A stretch of 64,000 nucleotides of DNA from Zygnema cylindricum (taxonomy: Eukaryota > Streptophyta > Zygnematophyceae > Zygnematales > Zygnemataceae). The stretch's first letter is position 1. Every line of letters starts with the position of its first letter. The stretch covers positions 1,207,954-1,271,953 of the forward strand of contig JBBHKE010001973.1 of NCBI GenBank assembly GCA_037447655.1. The letters are read 5' to 3'. This document shows positions 52,557 to 64,000 of the stretch, piece by piece. The notes below the pieces were generated by a model. It was given only the letters and a program-made list of their open reading frames with translations. It made no database searches and was not told where the DNA came from. Both the position numbers and the translations under genes were made by a program.

Positions 52557-53250
52557 CGGAATTTGTACGACATGGCCTAAATGTCGACTCATGTCATATC
52601 CGGACTTGGTCTCGTAATTCACGGATATGCCGCGATCCAACGTAATCGTGCCACGTGTCATCGGATGTGGCGATAGAACACAAACCGCCAAGAATCTCTT
52701 CCGCGATCTCGGCTTTCTTTTCGGAAGTCCGATTGAATGCAAATTTCAATTGTAGCCGTCATAAATGCTTGTGTGGTATTTGTTTCGTAAAAGAAACATA
52801 ATGCGCGGTACTTGTTTCTTGTCCATACCAAAATCTGTACGTTTACATAACGAGATCTATGTAGCCGTAAACATCCGCCGTCAAATGAATTTTCCTACGT
52901 GTTAACATTTAAATAAATATCGAACCCTATGGTATGTATCGTAACTTCTACACTTAACGGTTAAGGCTACCGGCTACTAGCGTTCTGACGATCGGTAGGT
53001 ACCAGGATCAAATCTTGTTAACGACATACACTTTTTAGTAAATAAGCCTACCTATCTGTAAATTAAATAATCTATTTTCCGTAAACCTCTAGATAGCCTA
53101 GGTAGCCATGGCTCTAGCTTCCTCTCCAACTTCTCAGTGACTGCAACAAGTGTGGGAGTTGGAGAGAGAAGTTAGAGGCAGACTTCTTTGGCTTCTTTCT
53201 ATATTCCAATTTAGACCTAGAAAATAATAAAATAACCATCGATTTCTACA
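52557..53250 (-). repeat. 3' LTR of inner element A2, truncated at its end
   Basis: On the minus strand it starts TGTAGAAATCGATGG at 53250 and aligns with 57605-58668 until 52557, where it stops inside the GTACGACATGGCC region. About 370 bp, including the terminal CA, are missing. Confidence 0.85.
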
Positions 53251-53263
53251 CTCCCCTTATTTT
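53251..53263 (-). promoter_or_regulatory. Polypurine tract of inner element A2
   Basis: The minus strand reads AAAATAAGGGGAG next to the LTR start. Confidence 0.78.
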
Positions 53264-54810
53264 CTAGTCAAATTTTAATTTCAGACCACACTTCTCCCTG
53301 CATAAAATTAGCTTAGGGTAAGGCACAAGTTTGGTCATCATATTTGCTACCATCTCGCTATTTGGTCTGTACTCTAAACTGATTTTTTTTTTTTTTACTT
53401 TCTCTCTAACAAAGCTGAGTCTAATATCCATGTGTTTAGCTTTAAAATGATGTTTAAGAATGGCAGAAATAGCGTATGTTGCCTGATTATCACAAAAGAA
53501 ATTATGCACACCACTCTTAAAGTGACCATGCTAACCAAGCAAAGACTTGACCCACATCAATTCTTTTACAGTAGAGCAAGAGGCCATATACTCAGACTCC
53601 ATGGTGGACTAAGCAATAACCTTTTGTTGTTTGATACTCCAACACCAAGCCCCATCACCCACATATAGTACATACCAGAAGTACATCTCCTCATCAGAGT
53701 ATCACCATAATTGGCATCACTCCAAGTAGTGATGTTAGTATTCTCCCCACTTAAATGCATCCATAGATCCCTAGTTCATATCAAATATCTAAGGACTCTC
53801 TTAGCTACCTCCTAATCCATCTTAGTGGGAGCATTTAGACTTCTACTTAGCACTCCTACAGCTGCAGCTAAATCTGACCGGGTACAATTCATAAAATAGA
53901 TTAGGCTTCCCACTACTTGCCTGTAAGGAATAGTCTGCATGAACTTATTTTCTTCAAGACATAATTCCTCATCTAAGACTATGACTCCTTCTTCCTCACT
54001 CCCCTCACTTCCCTTCTTTAACTCCATTAGAGTTGTACAACTATTAGCTTTATCCATTTGAAATTTTTCAAGCATGTTCCCTATTGCTTCTTTTTGAGTC
54101 AATCTTATAATTTTCCTTTTTCGGTCTCTCTCTACTTGAATTCCCAAAATATATCTTGCTTCTCCCATATCCTTCATTTCAAATCTCCCCTTAAGATCGG
54201 TTTTCAGTTTGTTAATTTTTTCCATTGATTTACTTAATACCAAGTAAATCATCAACATAGATTGCAATAAATTTAATACCTTCCTCATCTTCAAAAACAT
54301 AGATTGAGTGATATGAGCTGATCCGGATATATCCCAAACCGGTAAGAAACTCATCAAGTTTCTCATTCCACTGTCGAGGCGCTGATTTCAAACCGTAAAT
54401 GGATTTAATCAGCCAGCATACCTTACTCTCCTCTCTTTCCTCCACAAATCCTTCGGGTTGTCACATGTAGATCTCCTCTTCCGATTCTCCATGCAAAAAG
54501 ATTCTCTTGATGTCCATCTGGTACACTTCCATGTCTTCCGCTGATGCTTGATTGAGAAGTATGCGGACGGAGGGAAATGTGACGACCAAGGCAAAGGTTT
54601 CCTCGTAGTCGATTCTTTCTTTCTGTGTAAATGCTTTTGCCACAAATCGGGCTTTGTAACGCTCAATGGTGTTATCCCGGTTTAGTTTCAATTTGAAAAC
54701 CCACTAACAACCGATTGGTTTTCGGTTACGTGGACAGGTCACTACCTCCCAAGTATCGACTGCCATAATTGAGGCTATCTCCTTATTGATGGCAGTCTTC
54801 CATCGGTTAT
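53264..54810 (-). pseudogene. Inner element A2: RT and RNase H
   Basis: Frames in order: KARFVAKAFTQKERIDYEET, VYQMDIKRIFLHGESEEEIY, SIYGLKSAPRQWNEKLDEFL, FIAIYVDDLLGIK (catalytic DD near 54255), then FEMKDMGEARYILGIQVERD. TRSDLAAAVGVLSRSL and RNase H fragments end near 53264. At least four frameshifts or stops occur (around 54460, 54230, 53812, 53560). Closely related to the outer element. Confidence 0.85.
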
Positions 54811-56233
54811 TTTATGGACAAGTCATCGCCTCTCCATAAGTTTGAGGTTCATCTTGATGAGATAGTTTTGTTACCTTGTTATTAACTTGTTTTTCTTGGA
54901 ATCTTTTGCTACATCTCTTTCCCCCTTCAAAATCTGAGGCCAAAATAGACGGTTCTCGTGGGTTCTTTCGTACAAACTCGGCTTCTCCCCTATCCCTTGA
55001 TTCCGAATCAATGTCCATCACATCTTCCGCTTCGGGTAGAGTTGTCACTGGAGTTTCCACAACCGAGTCCTTTTCGGTTTGATTTGTACCTCCAAGAATG
55101 TCATCTTCTCTAAAACCTGGATAGTTAGGAAGTTCAAAGTCATCGGAATTTTCTAACTCAAATCTGATTTTTACTGACTTTGAATACTTGAAGGGATCCA
55201 CGGACTTTCCTTCATCCATAACTACTAGATGCTTTATTAAGATTATATCTTCTCTTTTTAGATCATAAACTGTATATCCTTTAACATCCTCATCCTCTCC
55301 TAATAAGTATCCCGGTTCTCCTTTAGGATCAAGCTTCCAATTAGACCGATCTGTATTTAGACTGAATACTTGACTGCCGAAAACCTTTAAGTGAGATATG
55401 TTTGGTTTTCGCCATGTCCATCTCTCATAAGGTGTTTGATCTTTTATAGCTGAAGTAAAAACTTTATTTGTGAGGTAATTAGCATAGTTCATTTTTTCGG
55501 CCCAAAACCTTTTTCCTATCTTCTTGTCCGACAACATACTTCTAGCTCTATATCAGTTAGTGTCCTATTTAATCTTTCAGATACCCTATTCTGTTCTGGG
55601 TTTTGTAGAACTGTCTTTTTGTGTTGGACTCCATCTTCCCTCAGAAAATCCTCAAACTGGTTAGAAGTATACTCTCCACCATTGTCACTCCTAACTCTCT
55701 TGATTGGAGTTTCATGGAGTTTTTCGCTCCATGCTTTATATTGTCTAAAAGAATCCTAAGCTTCTGACTTGTTTTTCAAAAAATACACCCTAGAATACCG
55801 AGACCAATCATCAGTGATAGTCATCATAAATTTCTTCCCCCTCGGTGAGAGCACTTTCGTCGGTCCCGAAATATCTCAGTGTACTAAATCTATAATTTTT
55901 TTCTCCCCTATAGGTGACTGTTTTGGAAAAGGGCAATCTGTGTTCTTTACCTTCTGCACATCCACTACAATCACTTAGATTCTCACTCTCACTGAACTAA
56001 ATTCCTTCCACCACTCCCACTTTTTTCATCTCTTTTTGCTTATCTATATTCACTGCCCAAGCCTCTTATGCCACATCATTATATCATGAACACCAGCATA
56101 ATAAAGTTTCTTCTTTTCATTTTTTAAAATCAGCCTAAACATCCCTTGGCTACCTTTTTCAGTAGTGAAATAAACTTCCTCCTCAAAACTAGCAGTAAAG
56201 ACTCCTTTCCTAGTGCTAGTATCAAAACCCTTA
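54811..56233 (-). pseudogene. Inner element A2: integrase and linker
   Basis: The frame 55537-54812 gives the integrase C-half (FWAEKMNYANYLTNKVFTSA, TPYERWTWRKPNISHLKVFG) and the copia linker (VMDEGKSVDPFKYSKSVKIR) to the RT. Upstream, 55540-56230 holds the integrase core and pre-integrase zinc domain in broken frames (for example SRYSRVYFLKNKSEA near 55800 and NGGEYTSNQFEDFL near 55650), with stops. Catalytic residues are recognisable in part. Confidence 0.78.
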
Positions 56234-57624
56234 TCATCTAATACAGACGTAGAGATGAGGTTTTTGTTTCAGCTCCGGAATAAACAATACATTGGAGAAT
56301 GTTACTATGGATGTCTTTCGTTCTACTAACACTTTCAGATCTACTGATCTTTCAAGAGTAATAGTGACTATCCTCGCATCCCCGTACTCTATCTCTACGG
56401 TGGGAATCTTTCTTATCTTAGTGAACAGGTGTTTATCCTTACACATGTGTATGGAGGCACCTGAATCTACAATCCAGCCCGCTTCACCTTTCAATCCACT
56501 AAAAGCACATTTATGCTTTCGTGGAATATCTACCTCGTTTGTCACTTCCTACCATCATCCAATAAGAGCTCATCGTCCTCGTCTTCAGATTCCACCTCAT
56601 GCACCTGTGTCACAAGAGACCATTTCTTTCCTCTCCGAGTTCCACCAGTCAGCCCCTCCTTTAATAGAAGTTCGGTTAGTTTAGTGCACTCCGCCATATA
56701 GTGCCCTTGTTTCTTACACAAATGACATAAACCCTTGGGAGCCCTTGGCCCGAACTTTTCAGTCTCATTTTTTTGCCCCCCCCCTCCGTAATTTCCGACC
56801 GGTCTCCGCGAATCCTTGTTCCACCAGTCAATCCGAGCTGCGAAGGCTTGCCCACTCTGTCCTCCCCTTCGGATCTCAATTGTTTTCTCACGAAAGAGAA
56901 TCATTCTTATCAATGAGTTTTATATCCACCTTGATTCCGGCAAGTCCAGCATATGGTTCACTATGTTCTCGAACTCATTGGGTAACTTCATCAGTAGACA
57001 GGAAACCTTTTCTTTTTCACTAAAATCTATTCCATAACTCTTTAGCTCCATCAAAAGTGTAGCAAGCTCATTGCAAATATCCAACATCTTCCCCCCTTTG
57101 TATACGTACTCTTTAACTTTCTAATTAGCCAACTGTTGTTGCTGAATCGTACCACTTTGGTACATCTCTATGAGAGCCATCCAAAGATCAGATGCCCTTT
57201 CTACTTGCAAATGAGGACATGCTAGTCCCTGAGTAAGGTGGCGGAGGATGAAGTGCTTTGTCGCCATATTGTTGAAGTCCTAGGTATCAGTATCATTCTC
57301 ATCGTTCCCCGAAATAGGTGATATGAATGCCGAACGAGTTGGTATTCGTGTGATCATCTCCTTCTCCTTTCCTTTGTCCACCATCTCTCTTTCCTTTGTC
57401 TCCTCCGTTGAAGATGGATATGCATCTCTAGTGAGTCTGCCTCTTGTAAACTTTGGAGGTATCTCGAGAGTGGATGGTCGCCTCACCCGTCCACTCACTA
57501 TTCCCCAAAACCTTTTGTCATATAGAGCTCCTGTCATCATACTTTTCAAATATATGAAGCCAACTCCATTGAATATGGGTACCCTAGATGGTGGGCCCAT
57601 AACCTGCAACTCTGAGACCTCCAT
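56234..57624 (-). pseudogene. Inner element A2: gag and protease; gag starts in the LTR
   Basis: Met 57624 lies in the LTR (end at 57605): MEVSELQVMGPPSRVPIFNG. After gag fragments, a Gly-rich stretch leads to an intact CCHC knuckle (CHLCKKQGHYMAEC, about 56690-56735). Then come an acidic spacer and the protease box WIVDSGASIHMC with intact DSG (56234-56545). Frame breaks occur near 57280, 56913 and 56540. Confidence 0.83.
57591..57604 (-). promoter_or_regulatory. Half-tRNA primer-binding site of inner element A2
   Basis: GGTTATGGGCCCAC follows the LTR end directly, matching the internal initiator tRNA-Met primer of Drosophila copia. It is read as Val-Met-Gly-Pro within gag. Confidence 0.82.
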
Positions 57625-58668
57625 AAGACCTCAGAGTAAGCAACTCACACGAAGCCTCTAGGATAACCCTAACCCCTTTGTTTTTCAGCACGATTAAAAG
57701 CCACACTGGCAAACAAAAGCTCTTACCACCTTCACCCTTGTGAAGGCAAGACTCCTTTGAGTCGATAGCAAAAAGAATCTCTGAATTTGCTCCCCTGAGC
57801 AATAGGTATGGAGGGTCAAAGTTTACCTTTTGTACAGAAGCTCTCTGGGAGAGAGGGTCGTATCTTCCAATTTTTCTAAGTCTTATCTCTCTCTAAAACT
57901 CTATCTACTTGTGTACGACACCAATCATATTACACTGCCGTACATAAAAGTACAGTTGCCGGTGTACTTTATGAATGGAATTTGTACAACATGGCCTAAA
58001 TGTTGACACATGTCATATCTGGATTCGGTCCTGTAATTCCTGGAGATGCCACGATCCAACGTAATCGTGCCACGTGTCATCCGATATGGCGATGACAACA
58101 AACTGTTGAGAATCTCTTCCGCGATCTCGACTTTCTTTTTGGCCGTCCGATTGAATGCAAATTTCAATCGTAGCCCTTATAAATGCTTTTGCGGAATTTG
58201 TTTCTTAAAAGAAACATAATATGCTGTACTTGTTTCTTGTCCATACCAAAATCCGTACGTTTACATAACGAGATCTATGTAACTCTAAACATCCGCCGTT
58301 AAATGAATTTTCCTACGTGTTAACATTTAAATAAATATCAAACCCTATAGTATGTATCGAAACTGCTAGACTTAACGGTTAAGGCTACCGACTACCGGCG
58401 TTCTGACGATCCGCAAGTACCAAGATCAAATCATGTTACCGACATACACCTTTTAGTAAATAAGCCTACCTATCTGTAAATTAACTAATCTATTTCCCGT
58501 AAACCTCTGGATAGCCTAGGTAGCCATGGCTCTAGCTTCCTCTCCAACTTCTTAGTGACTGCAACAAGTGTGGGAGTTGGAGAGAGAAGGTAGAGGCAAA
58601 CTTCCTCGGCTTCTTTCTATATTCCAATTTAGACATAAAAAATAATAAAATAACCATCGATTTTTACA
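57605..58668 (-). repeat. 5' LTR of inner element A2
   Basis: TGTAAAAATCGATGG (58668) to GAGTTGCA (57605), 1064 bp. At 58669 it abuts the outer element's RT codons for EENFAPC, giving the insertion point in the outer element. A degenerate tRNA-like segment lies at 58371-58440. Confidence 0.9.
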
Positions 58669-58860
58669 CGGAGCAAAATTCTCCTCGTAGTCAATTCCCT
58701 CTTTTTGGGAAAATCCCTTTGCCACTAACCGAGCCTTGTAGCGCTCAATGGTGTTATCCGGGTTGATTTTCAGCTTAAATACCGACTTACATCCAATTGG
58801 CTTCCTCTCAGAAGGACAATCCACCAATTCCCATGTATTGGTCGCCATAATTGAGGCCAT
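58669..58860 (-). pseudogene. Outer element A: start of RT, cut by the inner LTR
   Basis: ASIMATNTWELVDCPSERKP and KARLVAKGFSQKEGIDYEEN are the first RT blocks. The frame breaks off at NFAP where the inner LTR begins. The apparent further residues (KNRWLFYYFLC) are translated LTR. Confidence 0.85.
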
Positions 58861-60183
58861 CTACTCATTATTGGCTGTCTTCCACCGATTTCTTTCGGGA
58901 CAAGTCATTGCCTCATTATAAGTTTGAGGTTCATCGGGGTGAGACAGTTTGGTAACCTTATTGTTATCTTGTCTCTCTTGCAGTCTTTTGCTACTTCTTC
59001 TTCCTCCCTCAAACTCGATTGCCGGAATAGATGGCTCTCTGGGATTATCCCGAACAGTTTCTAGTTCTCTCCTATCCCTTGATTTTAGGTCGATTTCCAC
59101 CACGTCTTCCGCTTTGATTGGAGTTATTACTAGGGGTTCCACATTTGAGTCCTTCTCAATTTGAACCGTACGTGTAAGATCATCATCTTTTTGAAATCCT
59201 GGATAGTTAGGAATCTCAAAGTCATCAGAATTTTCTGACTCAAATCTGATTTTGACTGTCTTTGTATGCTTAAAGGGATCTATAGATTTTCCTTCATCCA
59301 TAACCACTAGGATAATATCCTCTCTTTTGAGATCATAGACTCTATATCCTTTTACATCTTTATCACATCCTAGTAGATATCTTGGTTTTTTTTTTTGGTG
59401 TATATTCCAGTTTGACCGATCTGTGTCTAAACTATATACTTCACTACCGAAAACCTTTAAGCGTGAAACGATTAGTTTTCGGCCTATCCATCTCTCATAA
59501 GGTGTTTGGCCTTTTACTGTTGAAGTAAGAACTCTATTCTTGAGATAATTTGCACAATTTATTGATTCGGCCCAAAACTTCTTTATGATCTTCTTACCTG
59601 ACAGCATACTCCTAGCACTATCACTCAGTGTTCTATTGAATCTTTCAGCTACACCATTCTGCTCGGGATTTTCAGGAACTGTCTTTTGGTGTTGCACTCC
59701 ATCTTCTCTAAAAAAATCCTCAAACTGGTTAGTGGTATACTCTCCACCATTGTCACTCCTTACTCTCTTGATTGAGGTTTCATGAAGTTTTTCACTCCAT
59801 GCTTTATATTGTTTAAAACATTCCTGAGCCTCTGACTTATTTTTCAAAAAATACACCCTAGAATACCGAGACCAATCATATGTGATTGTTATCATAAATC
59901 ACTTCCCCCAGGGTGATGGCACTCTGGCCGGCCCCCAAATATCTGTGTGTACAAAATCTATAATCTTTTCTCTCTTATAGGTGGCAGTTTTTGGGAAGTG
60001 TAACCTGTGTGCTTTACCTTAAGCACATCCACTACAATCATCTAGATTCTCACTTTCACCGAACTGAATCCCTTCCACTACTCCCAACTTTTTCATCTCT
60101 CTTAACTTATCTAGATTTACATGCCCAAGCCTCTTATGCCACAACATTATATCATGAACACCAAAATAATAAAGTTTCTTCTT
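58861..60183 (-). pseudogene. Outer element A: integrase and linker
   Basis: The 344-residue open frame (59895-58861) holds most of the integrase core: ITYDWSRYSRVYFLKNKSEA (first Asp region), RVRSDNGGEYTTNQFEDFFR (second Asp) and ENPEQNGVAERFNRTLSDSA (catalytic Glu). TPYERWIGRKLIVSRLKVFG and a long acidic linker follow. The upstream pre-integrase zinc domain (60183-59896) is broken by stops. D,D(35)E is complete, so this part is among the best preserved in the window. Confidence 0.87.
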
Positions 60184-61657
60184 TTAATTGCTTAAAATCA
60201 GCCTAAACATCCCTTGGCTACCTTTTTCAGCAGTGAAATAAACTTCCTCCTCAAAACTAGCAGTAAAGACTCCTTTCCTAGTGCGAGTATCAAAACCCTT
60301 ATCATCTAATAAAGACGTAGCGATGAGGTTTTTGTTCAGCTGCGGAATAAACAATACATTGGAGAATGTAACTATGGATGTCTTTCCTTCTACTAACACT
60401 TTTGGATCTATTGATCCTACAAGAGTAGTAGTGACTATTCGCTCATCCCCGTACTCTATCTCTACGGTGGGAATCTTTCTTATCTTAGTGAACAGGTGTT
60501 TATCTTTACATATATGCATGGATGCACCTGAATCTACAATCCAGCCTTCTTCTCCTTTCAATCCACCGAAAGCACATTTATGCTTTTGTGGAATTTCAAC
60601 CTCATTTTTCGCTTCCAACTCCTCATCCAATAGGAGTTCATCGTCCTCATCCTCGGATTCCGCCTCATGCACCTGTGTCACAAGGGCTTTTTTCTTTCCT
60701 CTCAAGGGTCCACGTCTGCCCCTCTTTTAACTGCAGCTCGGTTAACTTAGTGCATTCAACCATATTGTGCGCGGGTTTTTTACAAAAATGGCACAACCCT
60801 TGGGAGTCCTTGGTCCGAATTCCTCGGTCTGATTTTTCTGCCCCTCCCCTCGATAATTTCCAACCTGTTTTTCTGGAATCATTGTTTGTCCAATCGGGCC
60901 TAGTTGCCAAAGCTTGACTCTTTCCTCCCCTTTGGATCTCAATTGTATTCTCCGGAACGAGATTCAACCCTACCACTAAATGCCAAATCCACCTTGAGTT
61001 CGCCAAGTCTTTTACACGGTTGACTATGTTCTCGAAATCATCGGACAACTTTATCAGTAAACATTCCACCACTATCTAGTTCCATGATAAGTGTAGCAAG
61101 CTCATTGCAAAAATCCAACATCTTTCCTCTTTTGTATTCATACTCCTTAACTTTCTAATCAACCAACTGTTGTTGCTTAATCGGATCACTTCAGTACATC
61201 TGTATGAGAGCCATTCAAAGATCGGATGCCCTTTCTACCTGCAAATGATGACATGCAATTACTTGAGTAAGATGGCGGAGGATGAAGTGCTTTGCCGCCA
61301 TATTGTTGAAGTCCCAAGTATCAATATCATTCTCCTCGCTCCTCGGAATAGGTGACATGAATGTCGAACCTGTTGCTATTGGTGTGGTTGTCTCTTTCTC
61401 CTTTTCTTTGTCCACCACCTCTCTTTTTTTGTCTCCTCTGTTGAAGATGGATCTGCATCTCTAGTGAATCTGCCTCTTGTAAATCTTGGAGGTATCCCAA
61501 GACTAGATGGATGCCTCACCCGTCCACTGACTATTCCCCAAAACCGTTTCTCACATAGAGCTCCTGTCATCATACTTTCCCAGTATATTAAGCCAGCTCC
61601 ATTGAATATGGGCACCCTAGATGGTGGGCCTATAACTTGCGATTTTGAGACCTCCAT
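60184..61657 (-). pseudogene. Outer element A: gag and protease; gag starts in the LTR
   Basis: Met 61657 in the LTR opens MEVSKSQVIGPPSRVPIFNG; the PBS Met codon is changed to Ile. After gag pieces the knuckle is CHFCKKPAHNMVEC (about 60735-60800). The protease (60705-60184) has WIVDSGASMHIC with intact DSG, then the pre-integrase strand block KGVFTASFEEEVYFTAEKGS. Frames change at about 61376, 61072 and 60705. Confidence 0.84.
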
Positions 61658-62678
61658 AAGACCTCAGAGTAGGTAGCTCTCACGAAGCCTCTAGGATAAC
61701 CCTGACCCTTTTGTGTTTCAGCAAGAATAAATGACACCCTGACCAAAAAAAACTCTAACTACCTTCACCGGTGTGAAGGTAAGACTTCCCTGAGTTTATA
61801 GCAAAAAGAATCCGTGAATTTGCTCCCCCAAGCATTAAGTTATGAACGGTCAAAGTTGACCTTTTGTACAGAAGCTCACTGGGAGAGAGGGTCCAATCTA
61901 TAAAAATTTTCTAAGTCCTTTCTCTCTCTAAAACTCTATCTATTGAAGTACGGCACCAATCATAATAGTGTATCGTACATAAAGGTATAGGTACAGGTGT
62001 ACTTTCTGTACGGCCATTGTACGACATGGCCAATAAGTTGACACATGTCATTTTGGATTCGTTCGTGGAATCCTCGTAGATGCCATAATCAAATGTGATT
62101 GTGCCACGTGGCGATTCATGTGACGTCGTCCCCAAACCGCCAAAAAGCCATTCTGCGATCTCGGCATGCTTCGTGGCCGTGCGATTTAGCCGGATTACAA
62201 TCGTGGCTGTCATAAATACTTGCGCAATATTTTTTTCGCCTTCGAAACAAAATGCGCGAGATTTGTTTCAGATTTGCGTACGCCGTACATTACAAACTAT
62301 ATCTATGTCAAAATATCCCGTTGAATGAAATAGCCTACGTTTTAACATTTAAATAACTACTAAACCCTATATCATATATCTCCGGTTTAGACCAGATGGC
62401 TAAGGCTACCGGCTACTGGCTGCCTTGGCTGCCTTGACGGACGACAGGTACCAGTTTCAAATCCTAGGTCCGCCAAGATCATTTTGGTAAAATCTACCAA
62501 CCTAATATCTGTCCCCGTTGGGATAGCATAGGCGGCCATGGCTCTATCTCCCTCTCTAACTTTCAGTGACTAGGACAAGTGTGGGAGCTAGAGAGAGGAG
62601 TTAGAGGCATGCTGCCTTTGCTTCTTTTTTGAATTTTACAAAACCTATAAAATACTAAAATAACCTTTTATTTATACA
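61638..62678 (-). repeat. 5' LTR of outer element A
   Basis: TGTATAAATAAAAGG (62678) to AAATCGCA (61638), 1041 bp. The following PBS is AGTTATAGGCCCACC, two changes from the inner copy. The tRNA-like segment at 62389-62478 contains an extra GCTGCCTTG duplication. Confidence 0.9.
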
Positions 62679-62683
62679 AGTAA

Positions 62684-63510
62684 CACAAACTTAAAAAAAA
62701 GGGGTTACTAAAATAGGAGTTGAAGGAAGTAAAGGGCACCCGGAAGTGGATGAGGAAGTGGAAGGACCTGAAAATAGTGTGGTTATCGAAGATAGTGTGG
62801 AAAAAAAAAGAGGGAAAAAGATTCGGTTTTTGTGTCTTTCTTGTGATAGATTGAAGCGTGAAAATAACTTAGAAGGGGATAAGAATCTCGAAGAAAGAGG
62901 AGTAAAAGGAAGTGAAGTACACTTAAAATTGGATGCTGAAATTTGTTTAGATGTAGAACATATGGAACTGAAAACAAAACTGAAAAAAAGGCCGAGAAAA
63001 GATGATAAGATAATCAATGTAACGAGGAGAATGATGATAGAGAAAATGGTGGATTAGCACAAAATGAGAAAACACAAAAAGATAATAGAAAGATAATAGT
63101 GTCGTTGAAGAGCAAAGGAATGAGAATGGAAAACCTTAGGATAATAACTCTAAAGGGGAGTGGTAAAACTACGGAAAAAACCAAAAATTAGTTAGAAGAA
63201 TCTCACTTTATAGAGGTAATGGGGAGGCAACCCATGGGAAAGGTAGAAAGTCTATGAAGAAACAAGAATGCTGTAAGAAAACAAGAAAAAGATACAGATT
63301 AAGAAAGATCAGCTGGAGAAGACACAACCTCCAAAGACGACCACACAAACGACCAGAAAAGCCATCTTTTAGGGGGAAAAACTTGAAGACTTCTATGGGA
63401 AAACTTACATTTAAACAAGCCAAAAAAAATGATGCTGATTAAGGGTTTGCAAAATATAATATTTACAAGTGTAGAATGGCTAGGAGTTAAACCATCCAAA
63501 ACTTAGGAGG
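62684..63510 (+). pseudogene. Copia relic F (3' piece), Lys/Glu-rich coding remnant
   Basis: Continues the relic split by element A. The plus frame 62746-63057 encodes an acidic then basic protein (MDEEVEGPENSVVIEDSVEK ... KKRPRKDDKIINVTRRMMIE), followed by stop-ridden Lys-rich sequence to about 63440. I recognise no pol motif; it resembles the charged spacer after the gag knuckle of these copias. Pol is deleted, since a polypurine tract and LTR follow. Confidence 0.5.
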
Positions 63511-63660
63511 AGTGTTGTTTTTGTGAAGTTTTGGATGTTAGTAGTGGAGGTTGTGAGAGGGAATTTCCGAACTTAGACTATTTTCTAAGTCCTTGCTTTA
63601 GTGTGTACCTAAATTATAGTTGACAGCTCTATAGACTTAGTGCAGTACTGAGTCTTAAGC
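63502..63660 (+). repeat. Extra partial polypurine tract plus LTR start
   Basis: TTAGGAGGAGTGTTGTTTTTGTGAAG resembles a PPT joined to an LTR start. The next ~90 bases (GTTGTGAGAGGGAA, ACTTAGACTATTTTCTAAG) parallel the true LTR start 159 bp downstream. It looks like a truncated duplicate LTR head. Confidence 0.6.
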
Positions 63661-63670
63661 TTTAGGGGAG

Positions 63671-64000
63671 TGTTGTGATTTGAAAGCTTTAGTACTCAGT
63701 AAATAGGTTAGTGAGAGAGGGATTAGTACTTAGAATATTTTTGAGTGTAAAACACTTTAGAACTGACCCCTAATAGTGTTACATTAGTATAAGGATAATA
63801 GAGTGTATCGTACTTCTACAGGGACACGCGTTGGCACATGTGGACTTTGCAGGTATTTTGGAATGGCGTCGACACTCACATAGACGTGTCGAATGTCAAA
63901 CGAGCGGATTCGCAGATCGGACGGACAAAGTTTAGACCGGACATCCGGTAAATGTACTGTACGAATTCAGTATGGAACGTTGATTCGAATCGTGTCGATA
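63671..64000 (+). mobile_element. LTR of relic F (family D/B type), runs off the window
   Basis: After the polypurine tract CTTTAGGGGAG the LTR starts TGTTGTGATTTGAAAGC and continues past the window end. It is similar in its first 80 bases to solo LTR D1 (847). The right end and target duplication lie outside. Confidence 0.8.

Larger units (their letters stand above)
50656..62678 (-). mobile_element. Copia element A (outer), 12 kb including a nested copia
   Basis: The LTRs at 50656-51687 and 61638-62678 are flanked by identical AGTAA (50651-50655 and 62679-62683). Coding runs from 61657 down to 51701, interrupted by a second family-A element at 52557-58668. At that join about 0.5 kb of the outer RT and about 0.37 kb of the inner LTR are missing. 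Confidence 0.9.

Overview
This is a repeat-dense nuclear segment of a eukaryote. I see no conserved host gene in it. The evidence for a eukaryote is transposase exons joined by canonical GT-AG introns, Ty1/copia and Ty3/gypsy LTR elements with complete LTR/PBS/PPT/target-duplication architecture, a hAT transposase relic, and short TA-flanked inverted-repeat elements. The mix resembles large plant or algal genomes (hAT of the DUF659 type, an initiator-Met PBS in the gypsy element, a methyltransferase-bearing retroelement like those reported from charophyte algae). The species cannot be read from the sequence, and a plant/alga assignment is only inference.

Layout. 1-5541 (minus): a decayed gag-protease retroelement. 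Downstream of the protease it reads into motifs I and II of a C5-cytosine DNA methyltransferase at the window edge. A solo LTR (847-1585, target duplication GAAAC) interrupts it. 6660-8440 (plus): a second decayed gag-protease of the same general type, ending at a 29-base G run. 8515-20399: one copia LTR (family B) split by two later insertions, a solo LTR (8816-9890, AGTAG duplication) and a 9.56-kb DNA transposon (9898-19460, TA duplication, matched terminal inverted repeats) with a spliced pogo/Tc1-mariner-type transposase. 20571-25876 (minus): copia element C, nearly full length. 25877-26507: a truncated LTR (family E). 26508-27801 (plus): a hAT relic. 28034-36384 (plus): a complete but decayed gypsy element with a chromodomain-like C-terminus; its 3' LTR carries a 545-bp miniature element whose empty site survives in the 5' LTR. 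36489-43118 (minus): copia element B2, mosaic in its RT region. 43119-46183 (plus): an internally deleted copia derivative with 3' LTR E. 46184-49474: nested miniature elements. 49690-50655 plus 62684-64000 (plus): a copia relic split by a 12-kb copia element A (50656-62678, AGTAA duplication), itself split by a second family-A element (52557-58668).

Unifying observations. In all the copia families (A, B, C, D, E) the gag start codon lies inside the 5' LTR. Where the internal side is preserved, the LTR's last CA plus the first G of a half-tRNA-type primer-binding site (GGTTATGGGC...) makes a Gln codon, so gag reads straight through the LTR/PBS junction. The A, C and E LTRs also carry a tRNA-like segment antisense to the element. 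The miniature elements share termini and subterminal sequence with the 9.56-kb transposon and look like its non-autonomous relatives. Most genes are broken by stops or frameshifts; coordinates below mark the recognisable extent.
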